Source: JAHISC01 sp964645815 (lineage in GTDB: Bacteria > Patescibacteriota > Patescibacteriia > UBA9934). Taken from it: DNA of 36,388 nucleotides. Shown here piece after piece: positions 24,023-31,598 of the stretch (positions are counted from its first letter, which is position 1; each line of letters begins with the position of its first letter). The notes below the pieces were generated by a model. The model saw only the letters and a program-made list of their open reading frames with translations. It did no database searches and was not told the DNA's origin. The stretch spans positions 1 through 36,388 of the forward strand of contig CAZYCR010000004.1 in assembly GCA_964645815.1 (NCBI GenBank), given 5' to 3'. The translations under genes were made by a program, and so were the position numbers.

Positions 24023-24058
24023 TGTCGGCTTCGCCGCCAGATAACCTGTGTTCGTTCG

Positions 24059-24088
24059 ATCATGGCAAAACAAAGCTTTTGTCATGAT
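24059..24088. repeat. Palindromic element between the tRNA repeats
   Basis: ATCATGGCAAAA (24059-24070) pairs with TTTTGTCATGAT (24077-24088), a 12-bp stem with one G.T and a 6-nt loop. A GATAACC...GGTTATC outer repeat (about 24041-24107) encloses it. Nothing coding is evident in 24023-24139. A plus-strand fragment around 24119-24131 also matches the tRNA-Cys T-arm in inverted orientation. Confidence 0.6.
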
Positions 24089-24139
24089 GCTCACTCACTT
24101 GGTTATCGAACCGCAAGGATGCGCGGGTTCTTCCGCACT

Positions 24140-24176
24140 CCATGAAAAAAGGCCACCTTACGGTGACCATTTTTCA
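24140..24176 (-). terminator. Intrinsic terminator of tRNA-Cys
   Basis: Read on the minus strand, GGTCACC-GTAA-GGTGGCC with one mismatch is followed by TTTTTT. The outer arms (CCATGAAAAA / TTTTTCATGG) extend the stem to the tRNA 3' end. Confidence 0.85.
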
Positions 24177-24251
24177 TGGAGGCCAGAGCGGGAATCGAAC
24201 CCGCGCATCGAGGTTTTGCAGACCCCAGCGTTTCCACTTCGCCATCTGGCC
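24177..24251 (-). tRNA. tRNA-Cys (anticodon GCA) with encoded CCA
   Basis: On the minus strand a complete cloverleaf folds: acceptor GGCCAGA/TCTGGCC, D-arm GCG/CGC, anticodon stem GGGGT/ACCTC with loop CTGCAAA (anticodon GCA), and T-arm GCGGG-TTCGATT-CCCGC. The discriminator is U73, which is a cysteine identity element, and CCA is encoded. A terminator follows directly. Confidence 0.97.
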
Positions 24252-24289
24252 AAAAGCCATAAATATTTATCAGCTCGGAAAGATATTAA

Positions 24290-24321
24290 CAAAAAAAGGC
24301 ATGACTGGCAACCTTTTTTTG
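24290..24321 (-). terminator. Terminator of the host-attachment-like gene
   Basis: CAAAAAAAGG (24290-24299) pairs with CCTTTTTTTG (24312-24321), giving T-runs on both strands. It is placed to end transcription from 24781 before the tRNA. Confidence 0.7.
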
Positions 24322-24355
24322 TTCTGAGTTTTTGGTTAGGAAAAATCTCTATTTT

Positions 24356-24781
24356 TTACCCCCGGCTTTCTTGCAAGATTCTAATCACTTGATCGAGTGG
24401 TAGGGAAGCTAAGTTTTTTGGCACGGTTTCAGAAACGGCCTTCATCACATCAGTATGCATTGCCTCGACGATTTCATTCTTTAGAGCCTCGGGCGCACAA
24501 AGAACGATTTCTTCATAACCCTTTTTTAAATGGCTCAAAAGAGTCTCACTGAGTTCATGATAAAGCTCCTCGCGAACATGCTTCTTTTGTTCGTCTAAAT
24601 CGGGCGGCGCAGAATTCGGCACACCGCTGGCTCTTGCCTCTGGCTTTTTATTCTCAATTTCTAAAACCTCCAACTCCTCCACTTCTCGTTCAAAAGCTGA
24701 ATAAATTTTTGCTAATTCATTGTTAGTGACAACAATTAGCGTTTTTTTCGGGTAACCCAAATAGTGCTGAGATATGATCAT
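24356..24781 (-). CDS. Host-attachment/baeRF12-like (eRF1-related) protein
   Basis: A 141-residue soluble protein resembling the family annotated as protein required for attachment to host cells, now viewed as bacterial eRF1-like (baeRF) proteins. The N-terminal KTLIVVTNNELAKIYSAF strand-helix, the middle ELYHELSETLLSHLKKGYEEIVLCAPEALKNEI and the C-terminal PKNLASLPLDQVIRIL match that pattern. The baeRF family is linked to stalled-ribosome release or stress, so the attachment name should not be taken literally. The central 45-75 region is charged and low-complexity. It is divergent from the VIT1-like gene, with a very short shared promoter region. Confidence 0.65.
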   Translation of the reverse strand: MIISQHYLGYPKKTLIVVTNNELAKIYSAFEREVEELEVLEIENKKPEARASGVPNSAPPDLDEQKKHVREELYHELSETLLSHLKKGYEEIVLCAPEALKNEIVEAMHTDVMKAVSETVPKNLASLPLDQVIRILQESRG

Positions 24782-24795
24782 ACTTCTATATTATA

Positions 24796-24804
24796 TGCTA
24801 TAAT
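24796..24804 (+). promoter_or_regulatory. Extended -10 promoter of the VIT1-like gene (leaderless)
   Basis: TG-C-TATAAT is a perfect extended -10. A start 7 nt downstream is 24811, next to the ATG at 24812. Confidence 0.7.
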
Positions 24805-24811
24805 GCTCCAT

Positions 24812-25519
24812 ATGTCAGGAGGAAGGCTAAAGAGTAGTTTGCAAAGCTCCATTCGGGAGATTGTTTTTGGTACAGAGGATAGTCTGGTTTCAACTCTTGG
24901 TGCAGTCACTGGCATTGCCGCCGGTATTGGCGATAGTTTTGTAGTGATTCTTTCGGGCATTGTTCTTATTTTCGTGGAATCAGTTTCCATGGCGGCCGGG
25001 AGTTACCTCTCCAGTAAGTCTGCCAAAGAAGTTTTTGAATCTAGAATGCGTCAGGAGTCATCACGAATTTTACAAGAAAGAGTGAGTGATGATGAGTCCG
25101 TGGAGGAGATGCTGAAGCGTAAAAAATTTAGTAAGACCGAAATTAAAATTTTCTTCGCCGCTTTGAGTCGTGAGCGCAAACTTTGGATGAGAGAGATCAT
25201 GCGTCAAGAAAATAAGTTTGCACCTGGCGTTTCCGGATCGCCACTTCGAGCTGGAATAATCATGGGCGCATTTTATCTCTTTGCTGGAATTTTTCCGTTG
25301 GTTTTCTATTTTTTCTTACCAGTCCAAGAAGCGATCATTCCGTCAATTATTCTGACAGGCTGCGCTCTCTTCGTTCTTGGTTCAGCCAAAGCCCGTATTG
25401 CCAATGTCAATTGGTGGCGAAGCTCTTTGGAGATGGTGTCTGTTTCTTTAACGGCTGCCGCACTTGGGTTTATTGTTGGACGTTTGGTTTCTTTGGCATT
25501 TGGCGTTCATGTTTTTTAA
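24812..25519 (+). CDS. VIT1/CCC1 family metal (iron/manganese) transporter
   Basis: A 235-residue membrane protein of the vacuolar iron transporter family. Helix 1 begins after the signature REIVFGTEDSLVSTLGAVTG, and helix 2 carries SMAAGSYLSSKSAKEVFE. A cytoplasmic charged segment (about 65-130, rich in Glu, Arg and Lys) corresponds to the metal-binding loop. Three further hydrophobic helices end with ALGFIVGRLV. The family exports Fe2+ or Mn2+ in proton antiport. I prefer the ATG at 24812 because the extended -10 at 24796-24804 rules out the upstream ATG at 24764 and makes the one at 24803 unlikely. The next gene begins 3 nt after its stop. Confidence 0.85.
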   Translation: MSGGRLKSSLQSSIREIVFGTEDSLVSTLGAVTGIAAGIGDSFVVILSGIVLIFVESVSMAAGSYLSSKSAKEVFESRMRQESSRILQERVSDDESVEEMLKRKKFSKTEIKIFFAALSRERKLWMREIMRQENKFAPGVSGSPLRAGIIMGAFYLFAGIFPLVFYFFLPVQEAIIPSIILTGCALFVLGSAKARIANVNWWRSSLEMVSVSLTAAALGFIVGRLVSLAFGVHVF

Positions 25520-25522
25520 ATT

Positions 25523-26521
25523 ATGTTTCTTCATCGCCTTGGAAAAGTTAGAGCTCCGGAGTTCCCCAAAGGTTTAACTTGGCTTAATGGGAACGCGAGG
25601 ACAATGAAACAACTACAAGGAAAAGTTGTCTTGATTGATTTTTGGACATTTTCTTGCATTAATTGTCAGCGTACTTTACCGCACCTGGTTGACTGGCACG
25701 AAAAATATGCCAACAAAGGTTTGGTAATCGTGGGAGTTCACACACCTGAATTTGCTTTTGAGAAAGACTTGGTAAATGTTGCCAAAGCGGTCAAAGATGC
25801 CAAGATTCCGTACCTTGTTGTTCTCGATAACGATTATAAAATTTGGAATGCTTACACTAATCGCTGGTGGCCAAGAAAGTTTTTGATTGATAGTCACGGC
25901 AGCATTGTTTACGATCACATTGGCGAAGGAGGTTATGCTGAAACCGAGGCCGCCATACAGAAGGGATTAACTGAAATTGGAGCAAAAAATTTGCCGCCAA
26001 TTGAACCGGACATTTCTGTTGGTGGCGGAATCTGCTACAGGACAACGCCCGAGACGTATCTTGGTTTTATGCGTGGCATTTTTGGTAATGCTCATGACTT
26101 CATTCCAAATACGGAATCAGTTTACACAGATCAAGGCGAACATGATGAAGATGTTGTTTATTTGCATGGACACTGGAAAATTGCGACAGAGTGTTTGGCT
26201 CACACCAAAAAATTACCGATGGCTTCTGAATACTTGGCCATAAAGTACAGTGCTTTTTCAGTGAATTTGGTAATGGGTCTTTCATCCAGAAAAACGGGAA
26301 AAGTTGAAATCGAACTTGATGGCCGACCTTTACCGGAAGATATGGCCGGTAGCGACGTCAAAATTGAAAAAGACGGGAAAGCCTTAGTAACTATTCGAGA
26401 AAATCGGATGTATCGTCTGATTGATGCCGATACTTATCATCATGGAACATTAAAGATAAAAACCGCGGCTGATAATATTTGTTTATACGCTTTTACCTTT
26501 GGTGGCTGCAAAGGAATGTAG
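25523..26521 (+). CDS. DipZ-like thioredoxin-family protein
   Basis: A 332-residue protein with a TlpA/DipZ-type thioredoxin domain (about 10-155). The redox motif is C45-I-N-C48 (WTFSCINCQR), followed by GLVIVGVHTPEF and the cis-proline-like region RKFLID. The C-terminal half (about 185-332, DEDVVYLHGHWKI ... LDGRPLPEDMAGSDV ... LYAFTFGGC) matches the DipZ C-terminal beta domain. DipZ homologues act outside the membrane, usually with a CcdA-like electron donor domain. Here both the transmembrane part and a signal peptide are missing, so the protein may be cytoplasmic or secreted by other means. It is probably co-transcribed with the transporter upstream. Confidence 0.88.
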   Translation: MFLHRLGKVRAPEFPKGLTWLNGNARTMKQLQGKVVLIDFWTFSCINCQRTLPHLVDWHEKYANKGLVIVGVHTPEFAFEKDLVNVAKAVKDAKIPYLVVLDNDYKIWNAYTNRWWPRKFLIDSHGSIVYDHIGEGGYAETEAAIQKGLTEIGAKNLPPIEPDISVGGGICYRTTPETYLGFMRGIFGNAHDFIPNTESVYTDQGEHDEDVVYLHGHWKIATECLAHTKKLPMASEYLAIKYSAFSVNLVMGLSSRKTGKVEIELDGRPLPEDMAGSDVKIEKDGKALVTIRENRMYRLIDADTYHHGTLKIKTAADNICLYAFTFGGCKGM

Positions 26522-26593
26522 AGAAAGTACTTTAAATTTTGAATTTCAATCAAATTATGCTAGCCTGTTGAGGCATTTCCTGGGAGAAAAGGC

Positions 26594-27352
26594 ATGTCTA
26601 ATCTTGAAATTGAGTCGGTTCAACGGCTGTGGAGACTCTACATGGGGTCTATCTACAAGCTGGAGGTCGAGCATCTGGGACCTTACCAGAAGCTGCGTCG
26701 GCAAATCGTCGACTGGGCCGGGGTTTCACCGAACCATGTCATCGTTGATGCCGGATGTGGTACCGGTGCCATCATGCAAGAGTTCATCGATCGTGGCCAC
26801 TCCGGTCCCATCTACGGTTTCGATCGAGACGAGGAGGCTCTGCGTGTGGCCAAGGAGCGCTTCGTAGGGAACACGAACGTGCGGATAATCCACCGAGATC
26901 TGGATCGGAAGGATGCCATGGTCTCGATGATCGGCGAAGGGGTTGCAGACCGGGTGATCAGCAACCTTTCCCTGTACGCACTTCACAACCCCGGTCAGAC
27001 GATCGAGGAATCCTGGCGGCTTTTGAAGCCCGGCGGCCTCTTCATCGTCAATAACCTCTTCAATCCCGATGTCGATGCAGTCGTTGCAGCTCATGAGTGC
27101 TGGCTGAAGGATGAGGCGAACGACAAGGATCGTGAGTATCATCAGGCCTATCTCTGGGCCTATGAGATCATGATTCTCATCAATCGTCACATCAAGCGAC
27201 TGAGTCATGAGGGCACCTTCCATCATTGGCCACTCGAGAGGCTGGTGAGTGAGATGGAGGCTCACAAGTTCATGATCGAACTCACGGACGCGTCCACCTA
27301 CGCTGGTACCTCTTGTGCCGCTACTGGTCGCCGACCGAACAACAAGAACTAG
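26594..27352 (+). CDS. Class I SAM-dependent methyltransferase, GC-rich
   Basis: A 252-residue class I methyltransferase. SAM-binding motif I is VIVDAGCGTG (D52-G58), motif II IYGFDRDEEALRVAK, with a later D in HRDLDRKD and RVISNLSLYALHNP and LLKPGGLFIVNNL as motifs IV-VI. The C-terminal 100 residues form a helical, tryptophan- and tyrosine-rich substrate lid. The acceptor is unknown. An SD-like GGGAG lies 11 nt upstream. Codon use is GC-rich compared with the preceding thioredoxin gene. A strong terminator separates it from the acyl-synthase-like gene, so the two are neighbours rather than an operon. Confidence 0.88.
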   Translation: MSNLEIESVQRLWRLYMGSIYKLEVEHLGPYQKLRRQIVDWAGVSPNHVIVDAGCGTGAIMQEFIDRGHSGPIYGFDRDEEALRVAKERFVGNTNVRIIHRDLDRKDAMVSMIGEGVADRVISNLSLYALHNPGQTIEESWRLLKPGGLFIVNNLFNPDVDAVVAAHECWLKDEANDKDREYHQAYLWAYEIMILINRHIKRLSHEGTFHHWPLERLVSEMEAHKFMIELTDASTYAGTSCAATGRRPNNKN

Positions 27353-27362
27353 GAGATGACTC

Positions 27363-27395
27363 GCTGTGCTGGACTACCAGCACAGCCTTCTTTTT
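27363..27395 (+). terminator. Intrinsic terminator of the methyltransferase gene
   Basis: A perfect 10-bp stem (27363-27372 with 27377-27386), loop ACTA, then CTTCTTTTT. Confidence 0.9.
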
Positions 27396-27398
27396 AAG

Positions 27399-27407
27399 TG
27401 GTATAAT
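27399..27407 (+). promoter_or_regulatory. Extended -10 promoter of the LuxI/FeeM-like gene
   Basis: TG-G-TATAAT is a perfect extended -10, 4 nt after the preceding terminator T-run. Start near 27414, leader 24 nt with SD AAGAGG. Confidence 0.65.
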
Positions 27408-27437
27408 TGTTGCGTCAATTTTCACAAAGAGGCATAG

Positions 27438-28130
27438 ATGGATACTTTCTTTGATCTGGTGGTCGATGACTGCCACATCACGGCAGGCATCGCTACTGAG
27501 ACAGACGAGTTGGAGGGAGCCTTCGAGCTTCGCTGGCAAGAGTACGTTGAGAAGCGAGCTCAAATCAGTCGAAGTGAGATCGAGGCAATGGCTCAGATGC
27601 ATGAGATGCCGGAACTTGTAAACTACTTTGACCATGGGTTTGAAGTAGATTTCCTGGATCCGATTTCTACCAACTGCATCGTGAAAGTGAATGGAAGAGT
27701 AGTTGCCTGTTTGCGACTGACGGAATACGACAAACCCTGGCGTCTTGATGAAGAAGCCTCGATCGGTGATCGTCTTTCGTTGTCCAGACTGATGGAAAAT
27801 GACCAGGAGGGGATAGACCCCGCTTCGACCGTAGAAGCGGCCAGATTCCTCGCGACTGACTTTCAAACACCGCACGGCTGGTGGTTGAATCTCTCTTTCC
27901 TGAGTCTGAAAACTGGCCTGGAGGCATGTCGCCGGTCTGGGAAGAGATGGTGGGTTCTTGCAGGAAACGTCAGGATTCTTGAATACCTTCGTGAGAACGG
28001 ATGGCCATTCAGAGAATTAAATCCTGCAGAATTTGACTACCATGGCTCGAGAGTCAAGCTTGCCACACTCAGAGTTCCCGAGTCGACGGATTCGGACTAC
28101 GTCTACACTCTGATTAAGGCTCCGAGATAA
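27438..28130 (+). CDS. LuxI/FeeM-like GNAT-fold N-acyltransferase
   Basis: A 230-residue protein that resembles acyl-homoserine-lactone synthases and the related N-acyl amino acid synthases (FeeM-like) or exosortase-associated acyltransferases. Correspondence is at the catalytic residues: R32 in FELRWQEYV, D71 and D74 in EVDFLDP (spacing 3, as D45/D48 of EsaI), R93 in VVACLRL, and E133 with R136 in VEAARF (spacing 3, as E97/R100). The segment between R32 and D71 is about 18 residues longer than in LuxI. The C-terminus (NGWPFRELNPAEFDYHGSRV) suits the GNAT fold. No LuxR-type gene is nearby. Composition is GC-rich relative to its neighbours. Confidence 0.72.
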   Translation: MDTFFDLVVDDCHITAGIATETDELEGAFELRWQEYVEKRAQISRSEIEAMAQMHEMPELVNYFDHGFEVDFLDPISTNCIVKVNGRVVACLRLTEYDKPWRLDEEASIGDRLSLSRLMENDQEGIDPASTVEAARFLATDFQTPHGWWLNLSFLSLKTGLEACRRSGKRWWVLAGNVRILEYLRENGWPFRELNPAEFDYHGSRVKLATLRVPESTDSDYVYTLIKAPR

Positions 28131-28143
28131 TTCCGAGCTTGCT

Positions 28144-28176
28144 TGGGGAGGATTTTCCTCCCCATGAATTTTTTAT
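28144..28176 (+). terminator. Intrinsic terminator of the LuxI/FeeM-like gene
   Basis: A perfect 9-bp stem (28144-28152 with 28156-28164), 3-nt loop, followed by TGAATTTTTT. Confidence 0.9.
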
Positions 28177-28204
28177 GATATACTAGGTATGAATTTGGAG
28201 GAAT

Positions 28205-30328
28205 ATGATCCAATTAATAGGTTTTCTAGTTTCAATTACCTTTATTTTAGGATTAACTTTGGGTCTCTATGTTTTTTCAAGGAACCCGAGGAATCCATTA
28301 TTTCAAGCTTTCGGTTTGACAGCTCTTGGTACGGCTGGTTGGAACTTATCAATTTTTTTACTAATTGCCGGGATTGGCCCTGCATTAATTCCTGGCAAAT
28401 TAGCTTTTAGTTTCGGGGCTATTTTAGTTACCGGGTTTGCATTCTTTACTTTTGTTTTTTTAAAACTTTCAAGTAAACATCGGTGGTTATACATTTTTTT
28501 TGGGATTCTAGGCGTAATATTCACCATCATACCTTTAACACCTTGGTATGTTTCGGAAGTTGTGGTCATTGATGGTTATGTAACAGGCGATCTCAATCCA
28601 TTCTTAACCAATCTCTGGGGTTTGAATTACTTGTTTACATTATTTTTCTCTTTTGGTTACTTTGTTTTCAAGCTAGTCAAAACTTCAGGTGTAGAGAAGA
28701 GAAGAATCAGACAACTTTTGCTGGGCTTTGGTCTATTCTTATTTCCGATGTTTACAACCCAGTTCATTCTTCCGATCGTTTTTCAAGATTATCGATGGAA
28801 TAATCTCGGACCGGTATTCACAATTTTCCTATTGGTATTTTTAGCTAACGCAGTTTTACGTTACCGTTTGTTGGATCTAAAATGGATTGTTGGGAAAAGT
28901 ATTTTTATCTCAGCAATTATTTCATTAGTTTTGTGGGTTATTATTGCGGTCAACTTTCTCTTGGCCGATTTAGTCGGTACCACTGTCGCCCTTTGTACTG
29001 GAGCGCTGTTTGTGGTTGTTATTTTCAAACCTCTGTGGGCATTCTTGGAAAAAGTTTTTGATTCTCTCATTGATTTTGGCGGTTATGATGCTAAAAAAGC
29101 GACCGAAGAAGTTTTTAATATTGTTCGTTCTCATGGTGAATTGGAAGACTTAATGCCACGATTGGCTGAGAAATTTGAGAAGTATTTCGCCTTGCAACAA
29201 ATAGCTTTTTTTATTGTAAGTGAAAATGGTGGGCATATTGTCGGAGACCATATCAGTGGTTTCCGGACGTCGATTAAGAAAAAAGCTAAAGATCTTTTAA
29301 CTCTTTCTCGCGAGGCTGATTTCGCAATTTTAGAACACGAAGAAATGGAATGGACTCAACAATTTTCTACAAATAAAAAACGCATTTCTCGCGAAAAGAA
29401 ATGGTTACAAGTATTTCATGAATCTGAAATTGAGACTCTTATTCCATTGGTTGTGGAGGATGTATTGGTTGGAGTGATGGTTTTTGGTAAGCGTCGTTTT
29501 GAAGCGGCAATGCACTCAAGAGATATCAATTTTTTAAATCTCATTCGCGCCGGAATTTCCCCGGCCTTTGAAAACGCCGCAAAATTTGCCCAAATCAAAG
29601 AATTGTACGAACAGTTGAAAGAGGTTGACAAAGCGAAAACCGAGTTTATTTCGATTGTCTCTCATCGTTTCCGAACGCCCCTTTCAGCAATTCGTTGGAA
29701 TGTCGAAACAGTCATGGAATTGCCAATGTGCAAGAAATCGGATGAGTGCTCTCAGGCTTTGGGTGACGCTTATGACAGAACACTTTTTCTCAACGAAACA
29801 CTGGATCGTCTCTTTGATTCTTTGGCAATTGAGAGTGGTAAATTAAAGCTGAAGAAAGAGGTAATTTCCTCTCAAGAATTATTCTCCGAAGTTGCAAGCC
29901 AGTTTAAGAATCAGTGTTCAATGAAAAAATTGAATTGCACTACAGCGATTTCAAACTTTAGTCTTGATTGTGATAAAGACAGAGTTCGTTCAGCCTGTAA
30001 ATCATTGCTGACAAACGCAATCCAGTACACCCCACAGTCCGGGAAAGTCTCTTTACGAGTTAGTAAGGAAGGTAACAATGCAAAGATTGTCGTAGCCGAT
30101 AGTGGTATTGGAATCCCTGGTAACGTTCGTAATAAAATTTTCGAAAAATTCTTTAGAGCCCAAAACGCCATCCATACCTTTACCGATGGCCAAGGGCTTG
30201 GACTTTATTTGGTTAAAAAAGTTGTTGATTTACATCATGGAAAAATCAGTTTTGTCTCGAAAACTGATAAAGGCACTACTTTCACGGTTCTTATCCCTCT
30301 TTCTAAAGCTAAAAAAAGCAAAAAATAA
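28205..30328 (+). CDS. Sensor histidine kinase with 7TM-type N-terminal region
   Basis: A 707-residue hybrid of membrane sensor and kinase. The N-terminus has seven hydrophobic helices (about 1-220) like the HisKA 7TM sensing region, then two more (about 230-285). A GAF-like domain follows (about 300-460), then a dimerisation helix with H-box SHRFRTPL, where H487 is the phosphorylation site, and a HATPase domain with N-box SLLTNAIQYTP, VADSGIGIP, FEKFFRA and GQGLGLYLV. No response regulator is adjacent. A GGAGG SD lies 3 nt before the ATG, which is unusually close. An upstream TATACT supplies an own promoter. The 7TM region suggests sensing of a hydrophobic or extracellular ligand. Confidence 0.9.
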   Translation: MIQLIGFLVSITFILGLTLGLYVFSRNPRNPLFQAFGLTALGTAGWNLSIFLLIAGIGPALIPGKLAFSFGAILVTGFAFFTFVFLKLSSKHRWLYIFFGILGVIFTIIPLTPWYVSEVVVIDGYVTGDLNPFLTNLWGLNYLFTLFFSFGYFVFKLVKTSGVEKRRIRQLLLGFGLFLFPMFTTQFILPIVFQDYRWNNLGPVFTIFLLVFLANAVLRYRLLDLKWIVGKSIFISAIISLVLWVIIAVNFLLADLVGTTVALCTGALFVVVIFKPLWAFLEKVFDSLIDFGGYDAKKATEEVFNIVRSHGELEDLMPRLAEKFEKYFALQQIAFFIVSENGGHIVGDHISGFRTSIKKKAKDLLTLSREADFAILEHEEMEWTQQFSTNKKRISREKKWLQVFHESEIETLIPLVVEDVLVGVMVFGKRRFEAAMHSRDINFLNLIRAGISPAFENAAKFAQIKELYEQLKEVDKAKTEFISIVSHRFRTPLSAIRWNVETVMELPMCKKSDECSQALGDAYDRTLFLNETLDRLFDSLAIESGKLKLKKEVISSQELFSEVASQFKNQCSMKKLNCTTAISNFSLDCDKDRVRSACKSLLTNAIQYTPQSGKVSLRVSKEGNNAKIVVADSGIGIPGNVRNKIFEKFFRAQNAIHTFTDGQGLGLYLVKKVVDLHHGKISFVSKTDKGTTFTVLIPLSKAKKSKK

Positions 30329-30355
30329 TCCTCATCAGATTGCCTGGGGGACTGC

Positions 30356-30384
30356 TTGACTTTGGCTTATTTTTTTTATATGCT
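30356..30384 (+). promoter_or_regulatory. Promoter of the isc operon (near-leaderless)
   Basis: TTGACT at 30356-30361, a 17-nt spacer and TATGCT at 30379-30384. Start near 30391, 2 nt before the iscS ATG. Confidence 0.72.
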
Positions 30385-30392
30385 TCTTTCTT

Positions 30393-31595
30393 ATGAAACA
30401 CAGAGTAGTTTACTTAGATCACGCTGCGGCAACACCACTCGATCCCAAGGCCAAAAAGGCGATGGATAGCGTTTTTACTGACTATTTTGCTAATCCCTCA
30501 AGCTTCCACGGAGCCGGAAAAGAAGTCAAAGATATTTTAGAGCAAGCTCGTGAGAAAGTTGCGGAGGTTTTAAACGCTCATACTGAGGAGATTATTTTCA
30601 CATCCGGTGGAACTGAATCAGATAATTTAGCAATCCTTGGTTTTGCCAGAGCCAACAGCCAGCATGGCAAACACATCATTACCAGCAAGACAGAACATCC
30701 GGCCGTGCTTTCTGCAGTCAAACATTTAGTTGAGAAAGAAGGTTTCAGCGCGACGTATTTAGAGGTAGACCGAGACGGTCTGATAAACGTGGACGAGCTT
30801 TTGGCGGCAATTTCTCCAGAGACAATTTTAATTTCAGTCATGCTGGCTAACAACGAGATTGGCACCATTGCCCCAATCGCTGAGATTAGTATGTCTTTGA
30901 AAAAAGTACGTGAGACTTCTGGTCTGCAGTTTCCCGCCTTTCATACCGATGCTTGCCAAGCCGCCGGCAGTCTTGACTTGAATGTCGAGAAGTTAGGTGT
31001 CGACATGATGACCATCAATTCTTCAAAGATCTACGGGCCAAAAGGAGTTGGTGCTTTGTACCTGCGCCGTGGTTTGAAGATTCAATCTTTGCAATTCGGT
31101 GGTCACCAAGAAAGAAATTTACGTCCTGGTACGGAAAACGTTGCCGGCATCGTTGGTTTTGCAAAAGCTTTAGAACTCGCTGACTTAAAACGCGAGTCTT
31201 ATAGCAAAAAGACCACAGTCTTGAGAGATTATTTGATTGAAGGAATTTTAAAATCTATTCCTAAAACAAGACTTAATGGACATCCAACCAAGCGTTTACC
31301 AAATAATGCCAATATTTCTTTTTTGGATGTTGAAGGTGAAGCACTGCTTTTATATCTCGATGCTGCCGGCATCTACGCTTCCTCCGGCTCCGCTTGTACC
31401 TCGCAAAGTCTTGATCCGAGTCATGTTATTCTGGCACTAGGTGTGCCATTTGAGGTAGCGCACGGAAGCATTAGATTTTCACTCGGTCGAGAAACAAGGA
31501 AAAGTGACATTGATTATGTTTTAAAAACTCTTCCAGGTATTGTTGAAAAATTACGCCTAATGTCTCCGGTTCAAGTTGATGCCAAATATTTCTAA
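30393..31595 (+). CDS. iscS: Cysteine desulfurase (IscS/NifS class)
   Basis: A PLP enzyme that converts cysteine to alanine and delivers persulfide sulfur for Fe-S clusters and thiolated RNA. Of its 400 residues, TSGGTESDN lies at 70-78, the PLP-contacting H102 in TEHPAV, and the aspartate/glutamine pair in HTDACQA at 184-190. The Schiff-base lysine is K212 in SSKIYGPKG, and the catalytic cysteine is C335 in SSGSACTS. All are intact. It starts an operon with the NifU-like scaffold, the ferredoxin and its reductase. The promoter places the transcription start at the ATG. Confidence 0.96.
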   Translation: MKHRVVYLDHAAATPLDPKAKKAMDSVFTDYFANPSSFHGAGKEVKDILEQAREKVAEVLNAHTEEIIFTSGGTESDNLAILGFARANSQHGKHIITSKTEHPAVLSAVKHLVEKEGFSATYLEVDRDGLINVDELLAAISPETILISVMLANNEIGTIAPIAEISMSLKKVRETSGLQFPAFHTDACQAAGSLDLNVEKLGVDMMTINSSKIYGPKGVGALYLRRGLKIQSLQFGGHQERNLRPGTENVAGIVGFAKALELADLKRESYSKKTTVLRDYLIEGILKSIPKTRLNGHPTKRLPNNANISFLDVEGEALLLYLDAAGIYASSGSACTSQSLDPSHVILALGVPFEVAHGSIRFSLGRETRKSDIDYVLKTLPGIVEKLRLMSPVQVDAKYF

Positions 31596-31598
31596 ATT

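Noticed and set aside
24048..24392. 114-residue plus-strand reading frame
   Set aside because: It runs through the terminator and the tRNA-Cys gene on the opposite strand and has no protein-like pattern or start signal.
26726..27265. 179-residue minus-strand reading frame
   Set aside because: It is antisense to the methyltransferase; GC-rich codons create long open shadows, and the plus-strand frame has clear SAM-binding motifs.
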